Positions 1 through 7,672 of a stretch of DNA of 64,000 nt are shown here, one piece after another; the first letter of the stretch is position 1; each line of letters begins with the position of its first letter. The notes below the pieces were generated by a model. That model was not told the DNA's origin, ran no database searches, and saw nothing but the letters and a program-made list of their open reading frames with translations. This DNA is from Actinomycetota bacterium (GTDB taxonomy: Bacteria > Actinomycetota > Actinomycetes > Streptosporangiales > Streptosporangiaceae). Where the stretch lies: assembly GCA_027313705.1 (NCBI GenBank), contig DAHVDE010000041.1:143473-207472 (forward strand). The letters are read 5' to 3'. The translations under genes and the position numbers were made by a program.

Positions 1-141
1 CCCAAGCTCGGCCAGCCGGTCAACCGCCTCCGCCTCAGCCAGCACCGCGCACGCCACCCGACCCGCCTCCCAGCACCGTCCGACCATCGCTGCACGAAAC
101 CGTACCTCACCTGAGGTCAAGAAACGCGAAGCCGTGCGCAT
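1..141 (-). CDS. Unrecognised protein, N-terminal part only (runs off the left edge)
   Basis: A frame on the minus strand is open from ATG at 141 (or GTG at 153) to the first base of the window, giving at least 47 residues. The upstream in-frame stop is at 187-189. The visible part is Ala/Arg-rich and helical (for example AGRVACAVLAEAEAVDRL). I do not recognise a family. It would be divergent from the mutarotase gene at 237. A chance open frame in GC-rich DNA is possible. Confidence 0.35.
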   Translation of the reverse strand, partial: MRTASRFLTSGEVRFRAAMVGRCWEAGRVACAVLAEAEAVDRLAELG

Positions 142-236
142 CGCCGGAATCACTCCGTTGTTCAAGCCATTGAACTGCCGAGCCGCTCAAGGCTGGCCTG
201 CGCCCCGTAGCGGAAGCATGGTGATATAAGAACAGC

Positions 237-659
237 GTGCTTCGGTTTCCGCTAATTCATCCGCCGCTTCTGGCCGCGCTCGGCGCGGCCGGGCACGGCG
301 CCAGGGTGCTGATCGCTGACGCGAACTACTCGCACAGCACGAACGTGCACCCAAGCGCCGCTCTCATTCACCTGAACCTGCGGCCCGGCCTGGTCACCGT
401 CGAAGACGTGCTCGGGCCGGTGCTCGCCGCCGTGCCCGTCGAAGCTGCCGCGGTCATGCGGCCAGATGACGGCAGCACCCCTGAGGTATTCGCCAGGTAT
501 GCCCGGCTGCTCGGTCAGGACCTGGAACTCGCTCCGCTCGGGCGCCAAGACTTCTACGCCCGGTGCCGCGAGCCGGACCTGGCCGTCTGCGTCGCCACCG
601 GCGACGACAAGCTGTATGCCAACATCCTGCTGACTATCGGGTATATCAGGCCGAGTTGA
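237..659 (+). CDS. RbsD/FucU family sugar mutarotase
   Basis: The 140-aa product has the length and pattern of the RbsD/FucU family, which interconverts sugar anomers (pyranase or mutarotase step) before kinase entry. The sequence shows the N-terminal HPPLLAALGAAGHG segment with the catalytic His, the ADANYSHS segment, and the C-terminal YANILLTIGY motif typical of the family. The start is GTG at 237. A TATAAG box at 225-230 lies 6 nt before it, so a leaderless transcript is plausible. No sugar kinase or transporter lies next to it, so ribose versus fucose specificity cannot be assigned. Confidence 0.85.
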   Translation: MLRFPLIHPPLLAALGAAGHGARVLIADANYSHSTNVHPSAALIHLNLRPGLVTVEDVLGPVLAAVPVEAAAVMRPDDGSTPEVFARYARLLGQDLELAPLGRQDFYARCREPDLAVCVATGDDKLYANILLTIGYIRPS

Positions 660-820
660 TCGCCGGAGGCATCGCCCATGGCCAGGTTCGGGGCACGCAG
701 GTAGCGGAACTCCGCCGGACCGTCGCCCGGTTTGTGCACCTGCCGCTTCCAGCGCGTGCTGCCGGTGATGCCTAGGCCTTGCATTCGTGCCGGAGTGATA
801 GCGGTGCCTGCGCGGGCATC

Positions 821-1594
821 TCAGACCCTCGGGTACACGGCGCGAAGCAGCGCGGGCGGCCGGAAGCGCGGCTGAATCCCGGGATGCCGCGACAGCCGGT
901 CGGCGATCAGCCAGAGCGTCGCCGGGTCGACGCCGAACCCGAGATGACTGCACCTGACCTCGACATTGGCGTGCAACTCGGTCTCAGGCCCGATGCAGGA
1001 CTGCCAGGCGACAATGCCGTCGCGCCTTGAGTACACCGCGGTGGAAGGAACCTCGATCGGCCGGTGGAGCTGTTCGGTGGTCGGCACCCGGCCGGCGCCC
1101 GCATGCAGATGCCCGTGCCGCCTGAAGGCGCCGTCGGCCCGGTTCTGCCCCGGATGGGTCAGGGCGAACGGGCTGCCGAGCGTGATGACCTGACGGACGC
1201 TCGCCGGATCTGGACGGGCCAGTTCTCTTGCGTAGATGCCGCCCAGGCTCCACCCGATCACCGAGACCGGTGACCCGGTCAGCTCGGCCAAGTCCGCCAC
1301 CGCCCGCGGCAGCTCATCGAGAACCGTGTCGGTCGGCCCTAGATTGCGGCCAAGCCGCCAGCCCCGCACCGTGTACCCGAGACGGCGCAGGTACCGGCGA
1401 AGCGGCACGGTGCTCTGATCTGAGGCCAGGAATCCGGGCAGCACGAGAACGCCGTGCCCGTCACCGCGCGGCGCGCTCGCCAGCCAGGGCGCGGCAAGCG
1501 GCAACGCGGCCAGGTCGGCGAGCCCGCGCATGGGCTCGGTGAGGAAATACCTGGCTGCGGGGCCGACCGTAGTGGTTTCTTTCAGGTAAGGCAT
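821..1594 (-). CDS. Alpha/beta-hydrolase (esterase/lipase-like)
   Basis: This 257-aa protein has an alpha/beta-hydrolase fold. The nucleophile elbow is GWSLGG with Ser about residue 116, the acid is probably Asp192 in SRRDGIV, and the base is probably His217 in CSHLGFGVDP, so the full triad is visible in the right order. The oxyanion region VLVLPGFLASD precedes it. No signal peptide is evident, so it is probably cytosolic. The substrate is unknown. It stands alone, facing the mutarotase gene, with the EthD gene behind it on the same strand. Confidence 0.85.
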   Translation of the reverse strand: MPYLKETTTVGPAARYFLTEPMRGLADLAALPLAAPWLASAPRGDGHGVLVLPGFLASDQSTVPLRRYLRRLGYTVRGWRLGRNLGPTDTVLDELPRAVADLAELTGSPVSVIGWSLGGIYARELARPDPASVRQVITLGSPFALTHPGQNRADGAFRRHGHLHAGAGRVPTTEQLHRPIEVPSTAVYSRRDGIVAWQSCIGPETELHANVEVRCSHLGFGVDPATLWLIADRLSRHPGIQPRFRPPALLRAVYPRV

Positions 1595-1637
1595 CGCCCC
1601 ACTACGGTAAACCTGCTACATCTCGCGGCGAAAGTAC

Positions 1638-1946
1638 CTATTCGTCAATATTCGCGACGAACATCCGGGAACCAGGCGGCGCGATCTGCGCGTAGTCGGC
1701 GGCAGTCGCCTGCCCCTCAGGAGAGCCGAACGCCGCCGACATCGCCGCATCGTCGGCGAAGTACAGCTCGGCGTGCCGGTAGAAGGTGTTCTCGCCGCCA
1801 TCGAGCGCGGCCGAGAACTTGCCCGTCTCGGCGCGATCCAGGCCTGGTATTGCCCCGACCAGCGGCATGTGCGTGTCGAAGTAGTGCCTCTCGAACGCCT
1901 GCGCGTCGTCGGGATGGGTGTAAAGAACCACAAGCTTCACGGTCAT
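1638..1946 (-). CDS. EthD-family small protein
   Basis: The 102-aa product begins at ATG 1946 and has the EthD/dimeric alpha-beta barrel pattern: a beta start (VKLVVLYTHPDD), FERHYFDTHMPLV, IPGLDRAETG, a central YRHAELYFADDAAM and an SPEGQATAADYAQ tail. Family members are small dimers, some linked to degradation of ethers or to polyketide cyclisation; no specific reaction can be assigned. The frame stays open upstream to 2255, but that extension is Arg-rich and opposes the gene at 2078, so the ATG at 1946 is preferred. Confidence 0.85.
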   Translation of the reverse strand: MTVKLVVLYTHPDDAQAFERHYFDTHMPLVGAIPGLDRAETGKFSAALDGGENTFYRHAELYFADDAAMSAAFGSPEGQATAADYAQIAPPGSRMFVANIDE

Positions 1947-2077
1947 GGGCCAGACACTACAGATGTCCGAGCGCGGCAGCGAGAACGCACTCGCCGGCCG
2001 CGCGGTACTGACCGGCCGTCTCCGGTTCACCCTGGCCGGGTGGTGCGCCTGCTGGTGCCTGGCGGGACGGTTACCAC

Positions 2078-2443
2078 ATGAACTCAACCATGAACGTGGA
2101 CGTAGACCCGCAGACTCGTGACGCGCTTTCCGGACTCGCACTCGGAGATCTCGCTGTGCTCGGCGAGGCGCTCGAACTGCGGGAGGGCGCACGGGAGAGC
2201 AGCGGACTCGACCCGCGCAGCTTCGCGCTGGTGAAGATCGCGGCGCTGGTGGCACTCGACTCGCCGCCGGCTTCTTACATGTGGCAGGTCTCCAACGCGC
2301 TTGACGCCGGGGCCACGCCTAAGGACATCCTCGGGGTTCTGCGAGCGGTCGCACCGCAGGTTGGCGGGCCGAAAGCCATCTCGGCAGCACCGGAAATCAT
2401 GGTGGCGCTCGGGCTTTCGCTCCCCGATGGCCAGGAGGTCTGA
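2078..2443 (+). CDS. Carboxymuconolactone decarboxylase-like (AhpD-fold) protein
   Basis: The 121-aa protein matches the CMD/AhpD helical fold: LDPRSFALVKIAALVALDSPPASY followed by ALDAGATPKDILGVLRAVAPQVGGP is the signature helix pair. There is no cysteine, so the CxxC redox centre of AhpD-type members is absent, and a peroxidase-partner role is unlikely. The start is ATG 2078, with a second ATG at 2090. It ends 3 nt before the next gene and probably forms a two-gene transcript with it. It is divergent from the EthD gene. Confidence 0.85.
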   Translation: MNSTMNVDVDPQTRDALSGLALGDLAVLGEALELREGARESSGLDPRSFALVKIAALVALDSPPASYMWQVSNALDAGATPKDILGVLRAVAPQVGGPKAISAAPEIMVALGLSLPDGQEV

Positions 2444-2446
2444 CCG

Positions 2447-2707
2447 ATGTTCGTCCGGCGCCGGCCCTTGCTGAGGGCAGCCGTTGTCGGTGGCGGCGCA
2501 TACGTTGTCGGCAAGCGCAGCGGAGAACGCGCGGCCACCAGCCAGCAAGGACAACAGGGCCAGCAGGGACAACAGGGCCAGCCCCAGGAAGACGCCGGCC
2601 AGCCGTCGGTGTCGGACCAGCTCGCGCAGCTCAGCAGCCTGCACGCCCAAGGGTCGCTGAGCGACGCCGAGTTCGCCGCGGCAAAGCGGCGGCTGCTTGG
2701 CAGCTAG
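2447..2707 (+). CDS. Small SHOCT-domain protein
   Basis: The 86-residue protein has a basic start (MFVRRRPLLR), a short glycine/alanine hydrophobic segment (VVGGGAYVVG), a Gln/Gly repeat linker of four GQQ-type units, and a C-terminal SHOCT domain (LAQLSSLHAQGSLSDAEFAA then KRRLLGS). SHOCT is a short C-terminal oligomerisation or docking motif common in actinobacterial membrane-associated proteins. It follows the CMD-like gene by 3 nt and is followed by a hairpin terminator. The function is unknown. Confidence 0.8.
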   Translation: MFVRRRPLLRAAVVGGGAYVVGKRSGERAATSQQGQQGQQGQQGQPQEDAGQPSVSDQLAQLSSLHAQGSLSDAEFAAAKRRLLGS

Positions 2708-2725
2708 CCCGTGCCCGGCGGCCGT

Positions 2726-2745
2726 GCCCGGCGGCCGCGCCGGGC
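2726..2745 (+). terminator. GC hairpin after the SHOCT gene
   Basis: GCCCGGCG (2726-2733) and CGCCGGGC (2738-2745) form a perfect 8-bp stem with a GCCG loop, just after the stop codon at 2707. It also overlaps a 13-bp direct repeat (CGTGCCCGGCGGC twice). There is no clear U-tract. Confidence 0.55.
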
Positions 2746-2756
2746 GCTAGCGCAGC

Positions 2757-2785
2757 TTGCTTCGAACTGGAACACGTTCTAGTTT
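2757..2785 (+). promoter_or_regulatory. Leaderless promoter with a KstR-like operator in its spacer
   Basis: TTGCTT (2757-2762), a 17-bp spacer and TAGTTT (2780-2785) form a sigma70-like promoter whose +1 would fall at or next to the GTG start at 2792. The spacer and -10 edge carry TGGAACACGTTCTA (2768-2781), an exact match to TnnAACnnGTTnnA, the consensus of the TetR-family repressor KstR of mycobacterial and rhodococcal cholesterol catabolism. Binding there would block the polymerase. Confidence 0.6.
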
Positions 2786-2791
2786 GGTGCG

Positions 2792-3634
2792 GTGAAGTAC
2801 GGGGTTGTCCTGTTCACCAGTGACCGCGGCATCGCACCCGCTCGGGCGGCGCAGGTCGCCGAGGGTGCCGGGTTCGCCTCGTTTGCCGTCCCCGAGCACA
2901 CCCACATTCCGGTCCGCAGGGAGGCGGCGCACCCGGGGACCGGGGATAGTTCGCTGCCAGACGATCGTTACCTGCGAACGCTTGATCCTTGGGTAGCGTT
3001 GTCGATGGCGGCGGCGGTCACCAGCGAGATCAGGCTCAGCACGGCGGTCGCCCTGCCAGCTGAGCATGATCCGATTGGCCTGGCCAAGACAATTGCCTCG
3101 GTTGACCACCTGTCAGGCGGGCGGGTAAGCCTCGGGATCGGGTTCGGCTGGAACACCGACGAACTGAGCGATCACGGGGTGCCCGCCGGGCGAAGGCGGA
3201 CTGCGCTGCGCGAGCACGTCGCGGCGATGCGGGCTTTGTGGTCGGCCGACGAGGCGGCCTATGCGGGAGAATTTGTCCGCTTCGGCCCTTCCTGGGCATG
3301 GCCCAAGCCGGTACAGCAACCTGTTCCTGTGCTGCTTGGGGCGGGCGGCACCGAGCGGAACTTCAAGTGGATCGCGCGGCACGCTGACGGGTGGATCACC
3401 ACACCGCGCGACACGCGCATCGCGGAACTGGCCGGCTCGCTGCGCCTGGCGTGGCAGGAGGCCGGACGGGACGGTGCACCTCTGGTGACCGCACTGGCCG
3501 GACGACCAGATCTAGCCGAACTGGCGCGCTGGCGCGACGCCGGGGTAACCGAGGTACTGTTCGGCCTGCCCGACCGGCCGGCCGACGACGTAGCTGCCTA
3601 TATCGGCAAGCTGGCCGCCCGGCTAGGACTCTGA
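2792..3634 (+). CDS. LLM-class F420-dependent oxidoreductase
   Basis: The 280-aa protein is a luciferase-like TIM-barrel oxidoreductase, a family that usually uses F420 in actinobacteria. Visible marks are the N-terminal strand MKYGVVLF, FAVPEHTHIPV, the central LSGGRVSLGIGFGWNTDE (typical GxxxGxGxGW segment) and VPVLLGAGGTERNFKWIARHADGWI near residue 180. The start is GTG 2792, placed by the promoter immediately upstream; there is no Shine-Dalgarno. The KstR-like site in the promoter and the nearby thioesterase and SDR suggest lipid or sterol metabolism, but the substrate is unknown. Confidence 0.88.
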   Translation: MKYGVVLFTSDRGIAPARAAQVAEGAGFASFAVPEHTHIPVRREAAHPGTGDSSLPDDRYLRTLDPWVALSMAAAVTSEIRLSTAVALPAEHDPIGLAKTIASVDHLSGGRVSLGIGFGWNTDELSDHGVPAGRRRTALREHVAAMRALWSADEAAYAGEFVRFGPSWAWPKPVQQPVPVLLGAGGTERNFKWIARHADGWITTPRDTRIAELAGSLRLAWQEAGRDGAPLVTALAGRPDLAELARWRDAGVTEVLFGLPDRPADDVAAYIGKLAARLGL

Positions 3635-3635
3635 G

Positions 3636-3683
3636 CGCACCCAGTGATGCCGCGCGGGCGCGGCTTGCCCAGGGTGCGGGCTT
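3636..3683. terminator. Bidirectional hairpin between convergent genes
   Basis: CGCACCC (3636-3642) pairs with GGGTGCG (3672-3678) around an inner perfect hairpin GCCGCGCGGGCGCGGC. It starts 2 nt after the LLM stop codon and is followed by CTTTA. It can serve the plus-strand gene and the convergent thioesterase gene. Confidence 0.55.
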
Positions 3684-3821
3684 TAGTCCTCCTCGCGGGG
3701 GCGGGCTGATCACATAGGCAGTGTCGGAGTAGCAGTGGGCCAGGTGATCGCGCAGCGGCAGCCACCAGTTCGTCCCGATGCTGACGCACCCGGCGTCGGG
3801 CTCACGCGGATCAGCGCTGAC

Positions 3822-4487
3822 CTACTCGAGCATCGGGCCGCCGAAGACGGTCCGCAGGTTGTGCTTGGTGAGGGTCAGGAAGATGGCGTCGGCCTGCACG
3901 GTGATCTCGCCGCTGGAGGCGATGTCCGCAGAAAGGTGCAGCTTGCGGCCCTCGATCTTGTCCAGGCGGACCGTGATGGTCAAGGGAACGCCCAGCGGAG
4001 TTGGCCTCCGGTAGTGCATGGTCAGCTTCGCGGTCATGGCGGGGCGCTCCGGGCGAGCGGCCACGCACCCCATCGCATGATCGATGAGCAGGGCCAGGAC
4101 GCCGCCGTGCACCAGGCCAGGCCCGCCCTGAAACAGGGGGCCGACGACGACCTCACCGTTGCCGCCGCCTTCGTGCACGTCCATGTGCAACTGCGGCGCG
4201 ATGGGGTGAGACAGGCCGCCGACAATGCTCATGTGCGTGCGGTAAGAACCCGCCGCTACCGAGCGGTCGGCCTGGACGACGGGGCCGGAGAGCCTGGCGG
4301 TGAGCTCATCGACCATCGCCGTCGCTGACTTCAGCTCAGCGGGGTCGGCTCCGGTGCGCACCACCACGTCGAGCAGTCGCCGCAGCGCGGCGCCGAGTTC
4401 ACGCCGCTCCTCGCTGGGGAACCAGTCGACGGTCCCCGGCTGCGACATCAACCCTTCGTGCGCGCTGGCTGAACTGGTTCCGGACAC
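3822..4487 (-). CDS. Hotdog-fold acyl-CoA thioesterase (PaaI-like)
   Basis: The 221-aa protein has about 100 N-terminal residues of unclear role followed by a PaaI/YbgC-type hotdog domain. The signature is FQGGPGLVHGGVLALLIDHA (HGG and acidic helix start), then MTAKLTMHYRRPTPLG. It probably hydrolyses acyl-CoA thioesters; such proteins often sit with fatty-acid or sterol genes. The start is GTG 4487, with ATG 4448 as an alternative. It is convergent with the LLM gene and divergent from the SDR gene. Confidence 0.85.
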   Translation of the reverse strand: MSGTSSASAHEGLMSQPGTVDWFPSEERRELGAALRRLLDVVVRTGADPAELKSATAMVDELTARLSGPVVQADRSVAAGSYRTHMSIVGGLSHPIAPQLHMDVHEGGGNGEVVVGPLFQGGPGLVHGGVLALLIDHAMGCVAARPERPAMTAKLTMHYRRPTPLGVPLTITVRLDKIEGRKLHLSADIASSGEITVQADAIFLTLTKHNLRTVFGGPMLE

Positions 4488-4606
4488 ATGCCCAGACTAC
4501 AGTTCAGTAACCGGCGGATATCGCCCGCATCGCCGCACCCGGCTGCGGGGCCTGGCTCTTGCCTGACGAGATGATGCTGCGAACCGAGCGAAAGAAGGTC
4601 CAGCTA

Positions 4607-5452
4607 GTGGCGGCTTCGCGGGATGTTCTTGTCATCGTCGGGGCTGGCGGCATGGGTCAGGCGATCGCCAGGCGCAGCGGGCCGGGACGGCAGCTGCTCC
4701 TGGCTGACATCGACCAGTCAGGGCTGGATGCGGCCGCCGCTGCACTTCGCGGTCAGGGCCAGTTCGTGGTGACGGCACTGGTGGACGTGAAGGAACGGGG
4801 CTCGGTCAGGGCGCTCGCGCAGGCGGCGGCGGAACTCGGCCCGGTCAGGTACCTGGCCCACACCGCAGGGCTTTCCCAGGCACAGGCGTCAGTCCAGGCG
4901 ATCCTGGACGTCGACTTCCTGGGAGCGGCCTTCGCGATCGAGGAGTTCGGGCAGGTCATCGCGCCGGGCGGCGCTGGCGTGGCGATCGCAAGCATGGCTG
5001 GCCACTTCCTTGGCCACCTCGACTCCAGGCAGCGGGCTCAGCTCCTGCGTACGCCAGTCGAGGACCTCGCTGACCTGCCTTTCGCCGGCCCTGACCGGTT
5101 CGCCAACGGAGCGCTCGCCTACGGTTTCGCCAAGCTGGCGGTCATGATCAGGGTCCAGGCCGCCTGCGCCGCATGGGGGCGGCGCGGCGCGCGGATCAAC
5201 TCGATCAGCCCAGGGGTCATCGCCACTCCGATGGGCGCCGTCGAACTCGAAGGCGAGGCTGCGCCGATGATCCTTGCCATGATCGACCAGGCGCCAGCGG
5301 AGCGAACCGGCACGCCGGAAGACGTGGCCGCCGTCGCTGACTTCCTGTTCAGCCCGGCCGCCAGCTTCGTCACCGGCGCCGACCTGCTCGTCGACGGCGG
5401 CATCACCGCCGCGATGGCGGCCGGCGAACTGGACTTGCAGCGACGAGCTTAG
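4607..5452 (+). CDS. Short-chain dehydrogenase/reductase
   Basis: The 281-aa product is an SDR. The Rossmann motif is VGAGGMGQAIA instead of the usual TGxxxGIG, HTAGLSQ stands in the NNAG position, YGFAK gives the catalytic Tyr and Lys, and INSISPGVIATPM and FVTGADLLVDGG are the usual C-terminal landmarks. GTG 4607 is chosen because AAGAAGG (4592-4598) lies 8 nt upstream; an in-frame TTG at 4559 would add 16 residues without a ribosome site. Its stop overlaps the convergent CGNR gene by 4 bp. The substrate is unknown. Confidence 0.88.
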   Translation: MAASRDVLVIVGAGGMGQAIARRSGPGRQLLLADIDQSGLDAAAAALRGQGQFVVTALVDVKERGSVRALAQAAAELGPVRYLAHTAGLSQAQASVQAILDVDFLGAAFAIEEFGQVIAPGGAGVAIASMAGHFLGHLDSRQRAQLLRTPVEDLADLPFAGPDRFANGALAYGFAKLAVMIRVQAACAAWGRRGARINSISPGVIATPMGAVELEGEAAPMILAMIDQAPAERTGTPEDVAAVADFLFSPAASFVTGADLLVDGGITAAMAAGELDLQRRA

Positions 5453-6078
5453 CGATCCGCCGACAGCGGCACAGACGCTGGCTCAGGTTCGGTAGCCGGC
5501 AAGCCCCCCTTTGATGCCAGCCTCGTCCGGTATGCGGCCACGTTCGTGCGGTTCGAGCATGAGGTGCTGCAGAACCGCCTTGACCGATTCTTCGACAGGT
5601 CGACGTGCACGCTGCGGCAGTCCTCCGCAGCGCACACGCGCAGCCGGTTAAGCTGACCGGTCCTGATCACATCGGTGAAGGCCATCGCGGCCTCGACCGC
5701 CATCCGGTCGGCCAGGGGAGCGTCGCCCTGGGTGGCGTGCAGGTGATAGTCCCAGATGTCGTGCTTGACGAGCTGCGGGAGCGCGCTGGCTTCCCTCAGC
5801 AGGGCATTGACCAGTTCGGCCGCATCGTCTTCGTTCAGCTCCCACAGTTTCTCCAGCCTCGGCCGCAGCCTGCGGACGGCGTCGAGTTCCGCCTGGCCGC
5901 AGCTACGACCGCCGGTCCAGCTCCAAGCCTGCACGAACTCGTCGAGTGCGGCGACGTCAGGCAGCAGGTCCGTGTCGCCGCGGCCGGTGTTGACCAGGGC
6001 AGCCGCCCCGGCCAGCGCCACCTCGGTGTCATGGGCAAAAAGCAACTTGACTCCTTTCAGCCCTGACATTACTGTCAC
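5449..6078 (-). CDS. CGNR zinc-finger regulator (ABATE domain)
   Basis: The 209-aa protein has an N-terminal ABATE-type domain (TEVALAGAAALVNT, LPDVAALDEFVQAW) and a C-terminal CGNR zinc finger: CAAEDC, the DLSKNRSRRFCS segment, and CSNR in place of CGNR. Such proteins are small DNA-binding regulators. It is divergent from an EamA exporter 47 nt away, a common pairing in actinobacteria, so it probably controls that exporter and itself. The start is GTG 6078, with ATG 6069 three codons in; both lie in a 14-bp palindrome. Confidence 0.85.
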   Translation of the reverse strand: MTVMSGLKGVKLLFAHDTEVALAGAAALVNTGRGDTDLLPDVAALDEFVQAWSWTGGRSCGQAELDAVRRLRPRLEKLWELNEDDAAELVNALLREASALPQLVKHDIWDYHLHATQGDAPLADRMAVEAAMAFTDVIRTGQLNRLRVCAAEDCRSVHVDLSKNRSRRFCSTSCSNRTNVAAYRTRLASKGGLPATEPEPASVPLSADR

Positions 6079-6087
6079 CAGTATAAT
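6064..6087. promoter_or_regulatory. Palindromic operator plus TATAAT box between regulator and exporter
   Basis: TGACA-TTAC-TGTCA (6064-6077) is an inverted repeat lying on the start codons of the CGNR gene. A consensus TATAAT (6082-6087) for the exporter begins 5 bp later. The position suits an autoregulatory site; no good -35 was found. Confidence 0.4.
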
Positions 6088-6125
6088 TCAGTTTGACGCT
6101 TACATCTTCGCAGGGGGAACATCAG

Positions 6126-7277
6126 GTGAACCGGTCGGGCGGGATCGGGCTTACTCTTGCTGTTCTCTCCGCGGCGAGCTTCGGCACCTCGGGTACGTTC
6201 GCCTCGGCGCTCATCGCGGCCCACTGGAGCCCGGCGGCCGCCGTGCTCGCCCGCACCGCCCTGGCGGCGTTGCTGCTCACCGTACCGGCGGTGCTGCGGT
6301 TGCGTGGCCAGTGGTGGTTGCTGCGCAGGCACGCTCGGTCGGTGCTCGCCTTCGGGCTGGTCGCGGTGGCGGGCTGCCAGCTTTGCTATTTCAGCGCGAT
6401 CGCGCGCATGCCGGTAGGCGTCGCCCTGCTGCTTGAATATCTTGGTGCGGTGCTGGTCGTCTGCTGGATGCGGCTGAGGCATGGCCAGCGCCAGCGGCGG
6501 CTCACCATCGCGGGTGCGACCTGCGCCATCGCCGGCCTGGCACTTGTGCTCGACCTCAGCGGCGGCAGCGGCATCAACCCGGCCGGCTTGGTCTTCGGGC
6601 TGCTTTCCGCTGCGGGCCTCGCCGTCTACTTCGTGCTCTCCGCCGCAGAAGACACCGAGCCACTGCCCCCGATGGTCATGACCTGGGCAAGCATGGTCGT
6701 CGGAGCCGGCGCACTCGGGCTGTTCTGGCTGGCGGGCGGTTTCGCGCTGCGGGCCGGCCGCGGTGCCGTGCTGATCGCCGGGCACCGGATGAACTGGCTG
6801 GTGCCGGTACTCGGCCTGGCCCTGCTCTCCACCGTCGTGCCGTACATTGCCGGAATCGGCGCGGCACGCAGGCTCGGCGCCAAGGTCGCCTCGTTCGCGG
6901 GCATGGCCGAGGTGCTCTTCGCGATCACCTTCGCCTGGCTCCTGCTCGGCCAGTTGCCCTCAGGCCTGCAGTTCCTCGGCGGCGCCGGCATCGTGGCTGG
7001 CGTCACCCTGATCCGCATCGACGAACTGAAAACGCCGTCGCACGCGTCCAGGAGTCCGGCGCCGCCTGGCCAGCCGCCGCAATCCCGTGCCGCGCTCGGT
7101 ACCGCAGCGGCGGCAAGCGCTCGCCCGCCGCGCGGCTTACTCCCCGGTACTGCCGTCGAGGCGTTCCCTGATCAAGTCGGCGTGCCCGTTGTGCCGGGCA
7201 TACTCCTCGATCATGTGCCCGAGCACATACCGCAGCGAGAACACCTCGTCACCGTATGTACCGCTTACGTCGAGTGA
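6126..7277 (+). CDS. EamA-family (DMT) transporter
   Basis: The 383-aa protein has ten predicted hydrophobic helices from LTLAVLSAASFGTSGTFASA onward, the layout of paired EamA domains of drug/metabolite exporters. The GTG start at 6126 is chosen for AGGGGG (6112-6117) 8 nt upstream. The transporter core ends near VTLIRIDELK; the last 85 or so residues are Pro/Ala-rich, non-membrane, and overlap the convergent DinB gene by 141 bp, suggesting that the original stop codon was lost. The cargo is unknown. Confidence 0.88.
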   Translation: MNRSGGIGLTLAVLSAASFGTSGTFASALIAAHWSPAAAVLARTALAALLLTVPAVLRLRGQWWLLRRHARSVLAFGLVAVAGCQLCYFSAIARMPVGVALLLEYLGAVLVVCWMRLRHGQRQRRLTIAGATCAIAGLALVLDLSGGSGINPAGLVFGLLSAAGLAVYFVLSAAEDTEPLPPMVMTWASMVVGAGALGLFWLAGGFALRAGRGAVLIAGHRMNWLVPVLGLALLSTVVPYIAGIGAARRLGAKVASFAGMAEVLFAITFAWLLLGQLPSGLQFLGGAGIVAGVTLIRIDELKTPSHASRSPAPPGQPPQSRAALGTAAAASARPPRGLLPGTAVEAFPDQVGVPVVPGILLDHVPEHIPQREHLVTVCTAYVE

Positions 7278-7652
7278 CGGAGCGGCGTCGGTGAACGCCC
7301 TCGAACGCGCGCACGCTTCTTCCCAGACCAAGAGCGCCTCGTCAGGGTCGGCGTCTTCGGCATCGAAACCGCCGCCGGTGTCCTCTTCCCAGATGGGAGG
7401 CCAGCCAGTATCGCCGCCGAGCACCCGGCCGAACCAGCCGTGCTCGACCTTGGCCAGGTGCCTGAGCAATCCGAGCAGCGAGATCGCCGACGGCGGTACC
7501 GCCCGCTCGCGTAGTTGCGGGGCAGTGAGCCCCGAGCACTTCCAGGCCAGCGTCTGGCGCTGATGCTCGAGCAAGCCGGTCAGCGTGGCTCGTTCTCCGG
7601 CAGCGGTCGGCGGCTCAGTCCGAGCCTGATAGCCATTGTTCACTCCGACCAT
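7137..7652 (-). CDS. DinB-like (DUF664) protein
   Basis: The 171-aa protein has the DinB/YfiT four-helix pattern: TLTGLLEHQRQTLAWKCSGL, SLLGLLRHLAKVEHGWF and LGHMIEEYARHNGHADLIRE. The His residues in HLAKVEH and HMIEEYARHNGH are positioned for the family's metal site. In actinomycetes many relatives use mycothiol or another thiol. The start is ATG 7652, or GTG 7643. Its 3' end overlaps the exporter's C-terminal extension tail to tail. Confidence 0.88.
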   Translation of the reverse strand: MVGVNNGYQARTEPPTAAGERATLTGLLEHQRQTLAWKCSGLTAPQLRERAVPPSAISLLGLLRHLAKVEHGWFGRVLGGDTGWPPIWEEDTGGGFDAEDADPDEALLVWEEACARSRAFTDAAPSLDVSGTYGDEVFSLRYVLGHMIEEYARHNGHADLIRERLDGSTGE

Positions 7653-7672
7653 CCTGCCACCCTCCGCCGCCC

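Noticed and set aside
660..820. Possible short minus-strand protein (MQGLGITGSTRWKRQ...)
   Set aside because: Extends into the mutarotase gene, has no recognised motif or ribosome site; left unannotated.
252..953. Long minus-strand frame opposite the mutarotase and esterase genes
   Set aside because: Arg/Ala/Pro-rich antisense reading with no motif; it overlaps two well-supported genes.
3700..3821. In-frame continuation after the thioesterase stop (SIGTNWWLPLRDHLAHCYSD)
   Set aside because: Protein-like for about 30 residues but no start codon or family; could be a relic, not strong enough to call.
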